From JAGOME01 sp039812375 (GTDB taxonomy: Bacteria; Actinomycetota; Actinomycetes; Actinomycetales; Dermatophilaceae): a stretch of 26,252 nucleotides of DNA. Each line of letters begins with the position of its first letter. The first letter of the stretch is position 1. The stretch lies in assembly GCA_039812375.1 (NCBI GenBank), contig JBDIAO010000036.1, forward strand, positions 1 through 26,252, in the 5' to 3' direction. The translations under genes and the position numbers were made by a program. The notes beneath the pieces are model-generated. The model had not been told where the DNA came from and searched no databases. It saw only the letters and a list, made by a program, of their open reading frames with translations. This document shows, piece after piece, positions 7,222 to 14,915 of this stretch.

Positions 7222-8049
7222 ATGGCGAACTACACCACCGCCGACATCAAGACCCTGCGGGAGAAGACCGCGGCCGGAATGATGGACGTCAAGAAGGCCC
7301 TCGACGAGGCTGATGGCGACATGGCCAAGGCCGAGGACATCCTGCGGGTCAAGGGACTTAAGGGCGTGACCAAGAGGGAGGGGCGCACCACATCCAACGG
7401 ACTGGTCGCGGCGGTAGCCAAGGACGGTGTCGGCACCCTCGTCGAGGTCCTCTGCGAGACCGACTTCGTCGCCAAGGGCGAACGGTTCGGTGAACTCGCG
7501 GCGAAGGTCCTGGACTCGGCAGTGGCCACCGGCGCCTCGGATGCGCCCAGCCTGCTGGCTGCCTCCACGGACGGCGCCACCGTGCGCGAACTCCTCGACG
7601 AAGCGAATGCCGTGATCGGTGAGAAGGTCGAGATCAAGCGGGTTGCCCGGATCGAGGCTCCCACCGTCGTGGCCTACCTGCACAAGACGAGCCCGGATCT
7701 GCCTCCGCAGATCGGCGTCCTGTTCGGCCTAGACGGAGGCGACGAGACGCTCGCCCGGGACGTCGCGATGCACATCGCGGCCTTCGCCCCCAGTGTGCTC
7801 AGCCGTGACGACGTCGACCCTGAGGTCGTCACCCACGAGCGCCAGGTCGCCGAGGACACGGCGCGGGAGGAGGGCAAGCCCGAGGCGGCCCTGTCGAGGA
7901 TCATCGAGGGCCGGGTCAACGGCTATTTCAAGGAGAACGTCCTGCTTGAGCAGGCGTTCGCCAAGGACCCGAAGAAGACGGTCGAGAAGGTCCTGACCGA
8001 GGGCCGGGCGAGCGCCAAGGCGTTCGCGCGCTTCCGCATCGGCGCCTGA
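7222..8049 (+). CDS. tsf: Translation elongation factor Ts
   Basis: A 275-residue guanine nucleotide exchange factor for EF-Tu. The N-terminal UBA-like domain (YTTADIKTLREKTAAGMMDV, then KKALDEADGDMAKAEDILR) is followed by VEVLCETDFVAKGERF, the canonical EF-Ts signature, and by a dimerisation/core domain ending ASAKAFARFRIGA. Length is typical for actinobacteria. GAGGAAAG lies upstream of the ATG. It is co-transcribed with rpsB by position and probably ends at the hairpin at 8081-8111. Confidence 0.98.
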   Translation: MANYTTADIKTLREKTAAGMMDVKKALDEADGDMAKAEDILRVKGLKGVTKREGRTTSNGLVAAVAKDGVGTLVEVLCETDFVAKGERFGELAAKVLDSAVATGASDAPSLLAASTDGATVRELLDEANAVIGEKVEIKRVARIEAPTVVAYLHKTSPDLPPQIGVLFGLDGGDETLARDVAMHIAAFAPSVLSRDDVDPEVVTHERQVAEDTAREEGKPEAALSRIIEGRVNGYFKENVLLEQAFAKDPKKTVEKVLTEGRASAKAFARFRIGA

Positions 8050-8080
8050 TCCGCTCTGGTTCCCGCCTGCACATCCGCGG

Positions 8081-8111
8081 ATGCCGTCTGCTCACCTCGA
8101 GCAGGCGGCAT
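8081..8111 (+). terminator. Intrinsic-type terminator after tsf
   Basis: A 13-bp stem, ATGCCGTCTGCTC (8081-8093) with GAGCAGGCGGCAT (8099-8111), has one G-T wobble and a 5-base loop, and begins 31 bases after the tsf stop. Only a weak T content follows (TCGACTGTC), as is common for terminators in high-GC actinobacteria. It implies that rpsB-tsf is a separate unit from pyrH. Confidence 0.7.
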
Positions 8112-8190
8112 TCGACTGTCGTGGCCCGTAGTCCCGGGGGCCATTGGTATCCCTGCCGCACGCTGGCACCCCTGCCGCCACGCGAACTGA

Positions 8191-8233
8191 GGGCGATCGG
8201 CCCTTCAGGAGGTGCTCGAAGGGCCGATCGCCC
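8191..8233. repeat. Long palindrome, copy 2 of the two-copy element flanking rpsB-tsf
   Basis: Perfect 16-bp arms GGGCGATCGGCCCTTC (8191-8206) and GAAGGGCCGATCGCCC (8218-8233) surround an 11-base loop. The left arm and loop start are shared with 5908-5948. It sits about 140 bases after tsf, beyond a separate better-placed terminator, and abuts the transposase remnant. It could act as a back-up terminator, but its second copy argues for a dispersed repeat family. Confidence 0.85.
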
Positions 8234-8268
8234 CTAATCCGAAAATAGAGGTGACTAGATGGCTGATT

Positions 8269-8682
8269 CCAGCACCTCGCTTTGGCTTTGGCCCCGGTGA
8301 TGGCCAGGCGAGCGGGAGCTCTTGCAGGGTGCAGACCGTGTGCAGGCGCAGGCCCCAGAAGAACCGCGAGTTGGAGGCGCAGTAGCCGTACTTGGCCCAT
8401 CCCGCCAGGTCGGATCCCTTCACGATCTCACGGGAGCGGGCGCACTCAACCGGTGTGGAGTCCACGACCCAGACGTCGTGGGTAGCTCAAGACCGCCTGC
8501 ATCACGGCCAGTGTGAGCATCTCGGCGTCGCTGGTCACTGGCTCGAACGAGCCCTTGGGGCGCGCTGGGGCACGCTCGGGATGAGCATGTAGTAGATCGT
8601 CGGTCATCACATAGAGTGCGCTCGCGAGGGTGTCCAGATCGGTGCTCGCCAGGCCTGCAGAGCTTGTGTTGGTTCGCAACAC
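8269..8682 (-). pseudogene. Degenerate IS982-family transposase remnant
   Basis: Two fragments of one transposase lie in different frames on the minus strand. The N-terminal part (from GTG 8682) reads TDLDTLASALYVMTDDLLHA and DAEMLTLAVMQAVL. At about 8480-8488 it jumps to another frame reading DVWVVDSTPVECARSRE, SDLAGWAKYGYCASNSRFFW and GLRLHTVCTL, then shifts again to AITGAKAKARCW. In intact relatives, from memory, about 100 residues separate the first two blocks, so there is an internal deletion of about 300 bp plus at least two frame changes, and the C-terminus is lost. It cannot encode a functional transposase. I did not identify terminal inverted repeats or a target duplication. It lies in the tsf-pyrH gap and explains most of this 740-base spacer. 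Confidence 0.85.
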
Positions 8683-8750
8683 CCGCTCTGAGGCACCCTC
8701 GTCTCAATTCACACACGCCACACCAGTCACATCACCGGGAGTCACTCATC

Positions 8751-8756
8751 TAGGAT
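8751..8756 (+). promoter_or_regulatory. Candidate -10 of the pyrH promoter
   Basis: TAGGAT matches the actinobacterial TANNNT -10 and lies 33 bases before the pyrH start, between the transposase remnant and the GGAGG site at 8778-8782. No convincing -35 is visible. Confidence 0.4.
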
Positions 8757-8789
8757 CGTGCCCGCCGCCCCGCGAATGGAGGATCCCCT

Positions 8790-9551
8790 GTGACCACCGG
8801 TGCCTCGAACTCGGCAACCCATCGCAAGCGCCGCCGGGTGCTCCTCAAGCTCTCCGGAGAGGTCTTCGGCGGAGGAAGGCTCGGGGTCGCACCGGATGTC
8901 GTCGCCGGGATCGCGGCACAGATCGCCGAGGCGGTCCGGGAGGGGGTCCAGGTCGCCTGTGTCGTCGGGGGCGGGAACTTCTTCAGGGGCGCACAGCTTC
9001 AAGAGCAGGGCATGGACCGCACCCGGGCCGACTATATGGGCATCCTTGGCACGGTGATGAACTGCTTGGCCCTGCAAGATTTCCTCGAGAAGGAGGGCAT
9101 CGACACCCGGGTCCAGACCGCGATCACCATGGGCCAGGTCGCCGAACCGTACATCCCCCGTCGGGCCATCCGGCACCTGGAGAAGGGTCGGGTCGTCATC
9201 TTCGGTGCGGGGGCGGGGATGCCGTTCTTCACCACGGACACCGTCTCTGCGCAGCGCGCCCTGGAGATCAAGTGCGACGAGGTCCTCATGTCCAAGTCCG
9301 GGGTCGACGGTGTCTACGACAAGGACCCCCGGACCAACCCGGACGCGACCAAGCTCGACACGGTGACTTTCGCCGACGCTCTCGCCCGCGGACTGAAGGT
9401 CGTCGACGCCGCCGCGTTCAGCCTGTGCATGGACAACGCCCTGCCGATGATGGTCTTCGGGATGGAGGAGTCCGGGGCGATCGGCCGAGCCCTGCGCGGT
9501 GAGCGGATCGGCACGGTGGTCACCACGGGTGACCAGCGCCGGCCGAGCTGA
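8790..9551 (+). CDS. pyrH: Uridylate (UMP) kinase
   Basis: A 253-residue bacterial UMP kinase of the amino-acid-kinase fold, phosphorylating UMP to UDP for pyrimidine nucleotide synthesis. Diagnostic segments are VLLKLSGEVFGGGR at the N-terminus, VACVVGGGNFFRGAQL, DYMGILGTVMNCLALQDFLE, IPRRAIRHLEKGRVVIFGAG, MSKSGVDGVYDKDPR and the C-terminal MDNALPMMVFGM. GTG 8790 is preceded by GGAGG at 8778-8782 with seven bases of spacing. It is followed by frr in the conserved pyrH-frr order, 98 bases downstream. Confidence 0.97.
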   Translation: MTTGASNSATHRKRRRVLLKLSGEVFGGGRLGVAPDVVAGIAAQIAEAVREGVQVACVVGGGNFFRGAQLQEQGMDRTRADYMGILGTVMNCLALQDFLEKEGIDTRVQTAITMGQVAEPYIPRRAIRHLEKGRVVIFGAGAGMPFFTTDTVSAQRALEIKCDEVLMSKSGVDGVYDKDPRTNPDATKLDTVTFADALARGLKVVDAAAFSLCMDNALPMMVFGMEESGAIGRALRGERIGTVVTTGDQRRPS

Positions 9552-9649
9552 TGGTCTGCGAGACTGTCCCCACGACGCACGGCCCGCGTGACGACCAGCC
9601 CGGATGACGCCGAGCCGGCGTGACGGCATACCGAAGGAGAACGAGCCCG

Positions 9650-10207
9650 ATGATCGACGAAGCCCTCTTCGAGGCCGAGGAGAAGATGGAGAAGGCGATC
9701 GAGGTGGCCAAGGACCACTTCGCCGGGATCCGGACCGGGCGGGCCCACCCCGGAATGTTCCAGAAGATCCTCGTCGACTACTACGGTGCGCCGACCCCAC
9801 TGCAGCAGCTCGCCTCCTTCGCCACCCCCGAGGCGCGCACGATCCTGATCAACCCCTTCGACAAGGGCTCCATGCAGGCCATCGAGAAGGCCATCCGCAC
9901 CGCCGACCTCGGGGTCAACCCCAGCACCGATGGGGTGGTTATCCGGTGCATCATCCCCCAGCTCACACAGGAGCGCCGCAGGGAGTACATCAGAATGGCC
10001 CGGCACGAGGCCGAAGAGGCTCGAGTGGCGGTGCGGAACATCCGTCGGCATGCCAAGGACGCGATTGAGCGGTTCGTCAAGGACGGAGATGTCGGCGAGG
10101 ACGACGGGACCCGTGGTGAGAAGGAGCTCGAGCTCGTCACGAAGCGGCACATTGAGGCCATCGACGAGGTTCTCAAACACAAGGAAGCCGAGCTGCTCGA
10201 GGTCTGA
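9650..10207 (+). CDS. frr: Ribosome recycling factor
   Basis: A 185-residue RRF, the standard length, which with EF-G splits post-termination ribosomes. The two-domain protein shows HFAGIRTGRAHPGMFQKILV, YYGAPTPLQQLASFATPEAR, PQLTQERRREYIRMARHEAE and RRHAKDAIERFVKDG, all conserved in the family. ATG 9650 follows GAAGGAGA at 9633-9640; an in-frame GTG at 9620 would add ten residues of no family similarity. A CGGCATAC octamer lies directly before the ribosome binding site at 9624-9631. Confidence 0.97.
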   Translation: MIDEALFEAEEKMEKAIEVAKDHFAGIRTGRAHPGMFQKILVDYYGAPTPLQQLASFATPEARTILINPFDKGSMQAIEKAIRTADLGVNPSTDGVVIRCIIPQLTQERRREYIRMARHEAEEARVAVRNIRRHAKDAIERFVKDGDVGEDDGTRGEKELELVTKRHIEAIDEVLKHKEAELLEV

Positions 10208-10216
10208 GCGACAGTG

Positions 10217-11068
10217 ATGACCCCAAGCCACACCGTCGACGCGCCGCCGGCCACGAGCAACCGGGCCGGACGCGACCTCAAGGCCGCGATCGGGGTCGGT
10301 GTGACCCTGGGTGTCCTCGTCATCCTCTCCCTGGTGTTCCGGCGCGAGCTCTTCCTGCTGCTCCTGGTCCCGGCGATCACCCTGGGCGCGTTCGAGATGG
10401 CTCGTGCCCTCACCGGGGCGGGCCTGCGGGTGCCCATGCTGCCGCTGCTCATTGGGACTGCGGGTATGTCGCTCGGCGCCTACTTCCGCGGTCCGGAGAC
10501 CCTCGTCGTCGTCTTGGGCCTGACCTGTCTGGCGATGGTGGTGTGGCGGCTGGCCGACGGGCTGACCGGCTCTGCGCCCGACCTCGCGGGCGCCTTCTTC
10601 GTCGCCTTCTACCCTGGGTTCCTCGGTGGGTTCTGCGCCCTCATGCTCGCCGAAGGGGACGGGCACCTGCGGGTCTTCTACTTCATCCTCGTCACGGTCT
10701 CCTCCGATATCGGGGGGTATGCCGTGGGGGTCCTTCTCGGCAAGCATCCGATGGCGCCTTCGCTGTCACCGAAGAAGTCCTGGGAAGGCTTTGCCGGGTC
10801 GGTTCTCGCGTGTGCGATCGTCGGCGGAGCAACCCTGCCACCCCTGCTCGGCGGCGTCTGGTGGGTCGGCGCGATCATCGGGGTCCTCACGGCGGGCACT
10901 GCGACAGTGGGTGACCTCATCGAGTCGAGCATCAAGCGGGATCTGGGGATCAAGGACATGGGCTCGGTTCTGCCGGGTCACGGCGGCATTATGGATCGAC
11001 TCGACTCGCTCATCATGACTCTGCCGATCATCTGGGGACTGTTGTGGTGGCTCGTCCCGGCGTCCTGA
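10217..11068 (+). CDS. cdsA: Phosphatidate cytidylyltransferase (CDP-diacylglycerol synthase)
   Basis: An integral membrane enzyme of 283 residues that converts phosphatidic acid and CTP to CDP-diacylglycerol for phospholipid synthesis. About eight hydrophobic helices are present, for example AIGVGVTLGVLVILSLVF and LFLLLLVPAITLGAF. The C-terminal signature runs from DLIESSIKRDLGIKDMGSVL through PGHGGIMDRLDSL, with the conserved Lys, Asp and His residues. PKKSWEGFAGS is also typical. ATG 10217 was chosen; a GTG immediately before it (10214) is equally possible. It begins nine bases after frr and overlaps the start of rlmN by 25 bases. Confidence 0.96.
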   Translation: MTPSHTVDAPPATSNRAGRDLKAAIGVGVTLGVLVILSLVFRRELFLLLLVPAITLGAFEMARALTGAGLRVPMLPLLIGTAGMSLGAYFRGPETLVVVLGLTCLAMVVWRLADGLTGSAPDLAGAFFVAFYPGFLGGFCALMLAEGDGHLRVFYFILVTVSSDIGGYAVGVLLGKHPMAPSLSPKKSWEGFAGSVLACAIVGGATLPPLLGGVWWVGAIIGVLTAGTATVGDLIESSIKRDLGIKDMGSVLPGHGGIMDRLDSLIMTLPIIWGLLWWLVPAS

Positions 11069-12249
11069 CCCTGACCGCCCCCCGGCGGGGCAAACCGCCG
11101 CGTCACCTCGCCGACCTCACCCTCGATGAGCGGGTCGAGGCGGTCCGGGAACTGGGGCACAAGGGGTTCCGGGCCAAGCAGCTCTCGGTGCACTACTTCG
11201 ATCACACCACCGTCGACCCGGCGAGGATGACTGACCTGCCGGCGACCGGCCGTGCCGAACTGGTCGAGGCCCTGCTGCCCCCGCTGCTGCGGGAGGTTCG
11301 CACTCTCGTGTCCGATGGTGGGGCGACCGCCAAGTCGGTGTGGTCCCTGTTCGACGGGGCCCTCGTCGAATCCGTCCTCATGCGCTATCCCCGGCGGATC
11401 ACCCTGTGTATCTCCAGCCAGGCTGGGTGTGGGATGAACTGCCCGTTCTGCGCCACCGGGCAGGCCGGTCTGACTCGGAACCTGTCCACCGCAGAGATCG
11501 TCGAGCAGGTGCGCCTGGCCAACCACCGGCTGCGCACGGGGGAACTCGCTGCCACCGCCCCGGCGGACACCGGCGCTGAACTCGGCGATGAGCTCGGCGA
11601 TGAGGCGGGGACCGGGCAGCCGGTGGCAGCCGGTGCTGATCGGGTGAGCAACATCGTGTTCATGGGGATGGGTGAGGCCCTGGCCAACTATGCCGCCGCG
11701 ATCGGGGCGATCCGGCGTCTCGTCGAACCTTCCCCCTCCGGTTTCGGGATGAGCGCTCGCTCGCTCACCATGAGCACGGTCGGGCTCGTGCCTGGGATCG
11801 ACCGCCTTGCGGCCGAAGGCATTCCGGTGACCCTCGCGGTGTCCCTGCATGCCCCCGATGACGAGCTGCGGGACGAGCTTGTCCCGATCAACACCCGATG
11901 GAAGGTCGCCGAGGCGATCGATGCGGCCTACCGCTATTTCGAGGTGACGCGACGACGGGTGAGCATCGAGTACGCCCTCATCCGTGACGTCAATGACCAG
12001 GCGTGGCGGGCCGACCTGCTCGCCGACGTGCTCAACGCGCGTGGAAGAGGCTGGGTGCACGTCAACCCGATCCCGCTCAACCCGACCCCGGGTTCGCGGT
12101 GGACTGCCTCCCGGCCAGGGGTGCAGCAGCAGTTCGTCGAGCACCTGCGAGCGCGTGGCATTCCCACCACGGTGCGCGACACCCGGGGATCGGATATCGA
12201 CGGAGCCTGCGGTCAGCTCGCCGCGACGGCGACAGCGGCCGGGGGTTGA
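11044..12249 (+). CDS. rlmN: 23S rRNA (adenine2503-C2)-methyltransferase RlmN, with an Ala/Gly/Asp-rich insert
   Basis: A radical SAM enzyme that methylates A2503 of 23S rRNA and A37 of some tRNAs. The 401-residue protein has the cluster cysteines C129, C133 and C136 in CGMNCPFCATGQAGL. It also has the VSNIVFMGMGE motif, SVSLHAPDDELRDELVPIN-like sequence (here AVSLHAPDDELRDELVPIN) and the C-terminal catalytic Cys in RGSDIDGACGQLA. An unusual stretch of about 30 residues (RTGELAATAPADTGAELGDE and following, about 161-196) separates the first helix after the cluster from VSNIVFM; it contains a GAELGDELGDEAG internal repeat. The usual GMGEP appears as GMGEA. GTG 11044 overlaps cdsA. Confidence 0.96.
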   Translation: MVARPGVLTLTAPRRGKPPRHLADLTLDERVEAVRELGHKGFRAKQLSVHYFDHTTVDPARMTDLPATGRAELVEALLPPLLREVRTLVSDGGATAKSVWSLFDGALVESVLMRYPRRITLCISSQAGCGMNCPFCATGQAGLTRNLSTAEIVEQVRLANHRLRTGELAATAPADTGAELGDELGDEAGTGQPVAAGADRVSNIVFMGMGEALANYAAAIGAIRRLVEPSPSGFGMSARSLTMSTVGLVPGIDRLAAEGIPVTLAVSLHAPDDELRDELVPINTRWKVAEAIDAAYRYFEVTRRRVSIEYALIRDVNDQAWRADLLADVLNARGRGWVHVNPIPLNPTPGSRWTASRPGVQQQFVEHLRARGIPTTVRDTRGSDIDGACGQLAATATAAGG

Positions 12250-12266
12250 GTCGGCGGGACAGGGAG

Positions 12267-12347
12267 TTGCACGTCAAAACCAGAACACTGGTCATGACGG
12301 TCCTTGCCGTCGCCGTGATCCTCGCACCGACAGGCCGAACGGGCTGA
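12267..12347 (+). pseudogene. Possible remnant of a signal-peptide-bearing gene after rlmN
   Basis: A 26-codon frame reads LHVKTRTLVMTVLAVAVILAP and ends five residues later in TGA. It looks like a basic n-region plus hydrophobic signal segment cut off just before a cleavage site. AGGGAG at 12261-12266 abuts the TTG, too close for normal initiation, and an internal ATG is at 12294. It may be the truncated 5' end of an exported-protein gene or chance. I see no matching mature-domain sequence in the following 130 bases. Confidence 0.22.
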
Positions 12348-12410
12348 ACACCATCCGAGGGCAGGCAGTGGGTGAGTGGGCAGGCTTGACCGACTGAGAG
12401 CACACCTTCG

Positions 12411-12440
12411 GGGTGAGGAACCCGTGGGTGAGGGACCCGT
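12411..12440. repeat. 15-bp tandem duplication in the convergent rlmN-LOG spacer
   Basis: GGGTGAGGAACCCGT (12411-12425) is followed directly by GGGTGAGGGACCCGT (12426-12440), one mismatch. Each copy contains a GGG/CCC mini-dyad, so it might contribute to termination for the convergent genes, but no strong stem is present. Confidence 0.8.
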
Positions 12441-12479
12441 GTGGTGACTGGTTCGTCCAGCGCCGTACGCCAGCCCACC

Positions 12480-13595
12480 TCAGCTGGCCTGGCCGATGGT
12501 GGCCAACGCCTCGTCGACCGAGTCGACGAGGCTGACCACCTCGGCCAGGTCGCGACCTGCGCCCAACGCGTCCAGCGCGGGAAGGACCGGGACGGTGGCA
12601 CTCCAGTACTGAGCCCCGACCAGGACCAGTGGCGGGAGCGCGGCGTCCCGGGGGGCGTAGTAGAGCGGAGTGACCGCCTGGAAGATCTCTTGGACGGTGC
12701 CGGCCGCTCCTGGCAGCACAACGATGCCTGCGGTGCACCGACTGATCAGCCCGTCCTCGCGAAGGGCGTTGGAGAAGTACTTGGCGATCCCGTCACAGAA
12801 CACGTTCGGCGGCTCGTGGCCGTAGAACCATGTCGGGATCCCGATGCTGCGCGGACCCCGGCCAGTGGTCTTGGCCTCCACCCGGGCGTGCCGCAACTCG
12901 CGGCGGGCCCGCAACCCCAGCTCCGCCCACTCCGTGACGTTGCCAGCTGGCGCGGGTGACCCTGCGAGCATCTCCAGGACGGCGGGAAGCTGCCGAGCCG
13001 ACCGGGCGAACGCGCCCAGATTCGCGGCCTCCATGGCACCGGGACCACCACCGGTCAGGACGACGTGCCCGGCCTGGGCCAGGCCGTGACCAAGGTCGGC
13101 GGCGGCGGCATACCCCGCAGTTCCCCGGTGCAAGGCGTGGCCACCCATGACCCCGGCCGTCGAGCACCCGAAGAGCACCCCATCGAGGGCGTCGCTGATG
13201 GCCTCGTCGTGCAGCGCCCGCAGCGCCGTCGCATAGGCGTCGTGGGCGATCGCGGCATCCTGGGACCAGGCGTAGGCCCGGGCGTCCGGGGTGGCCTCGT
13301 AGCCACCCTCGGTGATTCCGGCATAGAGCTCGTCCGGGTGGTACAGCGCTGCTCGGTAAGGGTCGACGGGGGCGTCCGGGTCGGCGGGGAAGATGATCGC
13401 GCCGTGCTCGCGCAGATGGAACTCGACAGTGGGGGTGAGAACCCCGCCGAGGACGACAACCCCTGCGTAGTCATGCCGGGCCAGCAGTGCCGCGGAGTGC
13501 TCGGCCAGGTCCAGGCCCTGCAACCGCATGCCCTGGAGCGACTCCCCGGAGGTCAGGATCCGGTGCAGGTCCGACTCGCGGTGGACCTCCGGCAC
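12480..13595 (-). CDS. LOG-family Rossmann nucleotide-binding protein (PpnN-like nucleotide 5'-monophosphate nucleosidase)
   Basis: A 371-residue protein whose C-terminal half carries the LOG/lysine-decarboxylase-like fold: VVLTGGGPGAMEAANLG, SIGIPTWFYGHEPPNVF, and GIVVLPGAAGTVQEIFQAV. The last is the family PGGxGTxxE motif with the second Gly replaced by Ala. The additional N-terminal domain recalls E. coli PpnN (YgdH), which cleaves nucleoside monophosphates to base plus ribose 5-phosphate. Despite old annotation, this family does not decarboxylate lysine. GTG 13595 lies four bases after the FAD oxidase stop, so it is translationally linked to the polyamine-catabolism genes. Why a nucleotide nucleosidase belongs there is not known to me. 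Confidence 0.85.
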   Translation of the reverse strand: MPEVHRESDLHRILTSGESLQGMRLQGLDLAEHSAALLARHDYAGVVVLGGVLTPTVEFHLREHGAIIFPADPDAPVDPYRAALYHPDELYAGITEGGYEATPDARAYAWSQDAAIAHDAYATALRALHDEAISDALDGVLFGCSTAGVMGGHALHRGTAGYAAAADLGHGLAQAGHVVLTGGGPGAMEAANLGAFARSARQLPAVLEMLAGSPAPAGNVTEWAELGLRARRELRHARVEAKTTGRGPRSIGIPTWFYGHEPPNVFCDGIAKYFSNALREDGLISRCTAGIVVLPGAAGTVQEIFQAVTPLYYAPRDAALPPLVLVGAQYWSATVPVLPALDALGAGRDLAEVVSLVDSVDEALATIGQAS

Positions 13596-13599
13596 GCCA

Positions 13600-14910
13600 T
13601 CACCCCCCGGTGAGCCGCGCGAGCGGGACGGCGAGCCGCGAAGGCCGGCGGGTCAGGCGCTCCTCGAGATCCGCAGCCCGGGCCAGGCGGAGCCCGGCAT
13701 TGACGCCGAGCCATCGCAGCGGTTCGGGCTCCCACGGCATGCTGGCGTGACCCACCCAGGGCAGCTGGGTCAGCTTGGTGCGTCTTCCGGTGAGCAGATC
13801 GGCGAGGGTGCGTCCCGCGAGATGGGTTGCGGCGACCCCGTCGCCGACGTATCCACCAGCCCAGGCCAGACCGGTGTCCGCGTCGAAGCCGACGCTGGGG
13901 TGCCAGTCCCGGGCGATCCCGAGCGGACCACCCCATTGGTGGGTGAACAGGTCATCGTCGTCGGGCAGCTGCGGCAGCCAACGGCGCAGGGTGGCTCGCA
14001 GATCCGCGAAGACGGCCGAGTCGGTGTCGTAGCTGCGGCGGATCCGAGAGCCCAGGTGATAGGGCGCGCCGCGGCCACCGAAGACGAGACGGCCGTCAGC
14101 GGTGCGCTGGCCATAGACGACGACGTGCCCGTGGTCGCCGAAGACCTCGTTGTCCGCCAACCCGATCCGATCCCACTCGGGGGCCGTCAGCACTCTGGTC
14201 GCGACAATGAGGGAGTAGACCGGGACGATCTGTCGCCGGTGGCCAGGCAGGTGGGGCGTCCATGCCTCGGTGGCACGCACCACGTGCCTGGCCCGCACCG
14301 TCCGGCCTTGTGTGGTGACCACCTTCCCGGGGTCGATCCGCGCCACTGGGGTGTGCTCGGCGAGCCGGACACCACGGCGCCGCACGGCGTCGGCGAGGCC
14401 GGTGACGAGCTTGCCCGGGTGGATCCGGGCACAGTCCGGGGTCCAGGTGGCACCGTCCATCCCGGCAACCGCGAACCGATCCCGGGCCTGCTGGGGTCCG
14501 AGCCAACGGGTGCGCTCCCCGTATGCCGTGCCGCCGGCGGCATACGCCCGGGCCCGACTTGCCTGGGCGGCGCCACGGGCGACCAGCAACGCTCCGCCCT
14601 TGTGGAAGTCCGCGGCGATGCCCTCGCTGTCGCAGTCAGCACCGACTTCGTCGACGGTGTCCCGCAGGGTACCGGCCAGGTCACAGGCGGCCTCGAGCCC
14701 GTGCTCGGCGGCAACGGTCTCGAGCGATACCGGCCACAATGCGGACACCCAGCCACCGTTGCGTCCACTGGCCCCGAAGCCGGCGTGCTCGGCCTCGAGG
14801 ATGAGCACGTCGGCATCAGGGCGGGCGCGGAGCAGGTGCAACGCCGTCCATAGTCCGGTGAAGCCGGCGCCGACGATGATGACATCGGCGGCGGACAGGT
14901 CGGTGGACAC
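13600..14910 (-). CDS. FAD-dependent amine oxidoreductase (DAO family, gamma-glutamylputrescine-oxidase-like)
   Basis: A 436-residue flavoprotein. The dinucleotide-binding motif VIIVGAGFTGLWTALHLL is at residues 10-27, followed by an acidic beta-2 end (ILEAEHAGFGASGRNGGWV), typical of DAO-family oxidases of the PuuB type. The C-terminal FAD region reads LAWAGGYVGDGVAATHLAGR. Likely it oxidises an amine, with putrescine derivatives favoured by context, to an aldehyde. No gamma-glutamylputrescine synthetase is in the window, so the true substrate is uncertain. GTG 14910 starts six bases beyond the aminotransferase stop; an open extension to 15045 lacks family features. It contains two GTATGCCG octamers as a 27-base inverted pair. 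Confidence 0.88.
   Translation of the reverse strand: MSTDLSAADVIIVGAGFTGLWTALHLLRARPDADVLILEAEHAGFGASGRNGGWVSALWPVSLETVAAEHGLEAACDLAGTLRDTVDEVGADCDSEGIAADFHKGGALLVARGAAQASRARAYAAGGTAYGERTRWLGPQQARDRFAVAGMDGATWTPDCARIHPGKLVTGLADAVRRRGVRLAEHTPVARIDPGKVVTTQGRTVRARHVVRATEAWTPHLPGHRRQIVPVYSLIVATRVLTAPEWDRIGLADNEVFGDHGHVVVYGQRTADGRLVFGGRGAPYHLGSRIRRSYDTDSAVFADLRATLRRWLPQLPDDDDLFTHQWGGPLGIARDWHPSVGFDADTGLAWAGGYVGDGVAATHLAGRTLADLLTGRRTKLTQLPWVGHASMPWEPEPLRWLGVNAGLRLARAADLEERLTRRPSRLAVPLARLTGG
14520..14546. repeat. Inverted pair of the GTATGCCG octamer inside the FAD oxidase gene
   Basis: CGTATGCCG and CGGCATACG form perfect 9-bp arms around a 9-base centre. On the coding strand they encode Tyr-Ala (TAT GCC) on one side and Ala-Tyr (GCA TAC) on the other, so the dyad is not forced by one codon pair. 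It is the only place in the window where two octamers are this close. Confidence 0.8.
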
Positions 14911-14915
14911 GGCGC

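Noticed and set aside
8420..8716. Intact small gene on the minus strand in the tsf-pyrH gap
   Set aside because: This frame is a shadow of the transposase remnant; the neighbouring frames carry the recognisable transposase segments, broken by frame changes.
9314..10747. 477-codon minus-strand open frame over pyrH-frr-cdsA
   Set aside because: It is antisense to three canonical housekeeping genes; the charged low-complexity translation is a shadow.
12480..13595. Lysine decarboxylase, which would make cadaverine for the polyamine locus
   Set aside because: GGGPGAMEAAN and PGAAGT are LOG nucleotide-binding motifs; the lysine decarboxylase name for this family is a known misannotation and no PLP site is present.
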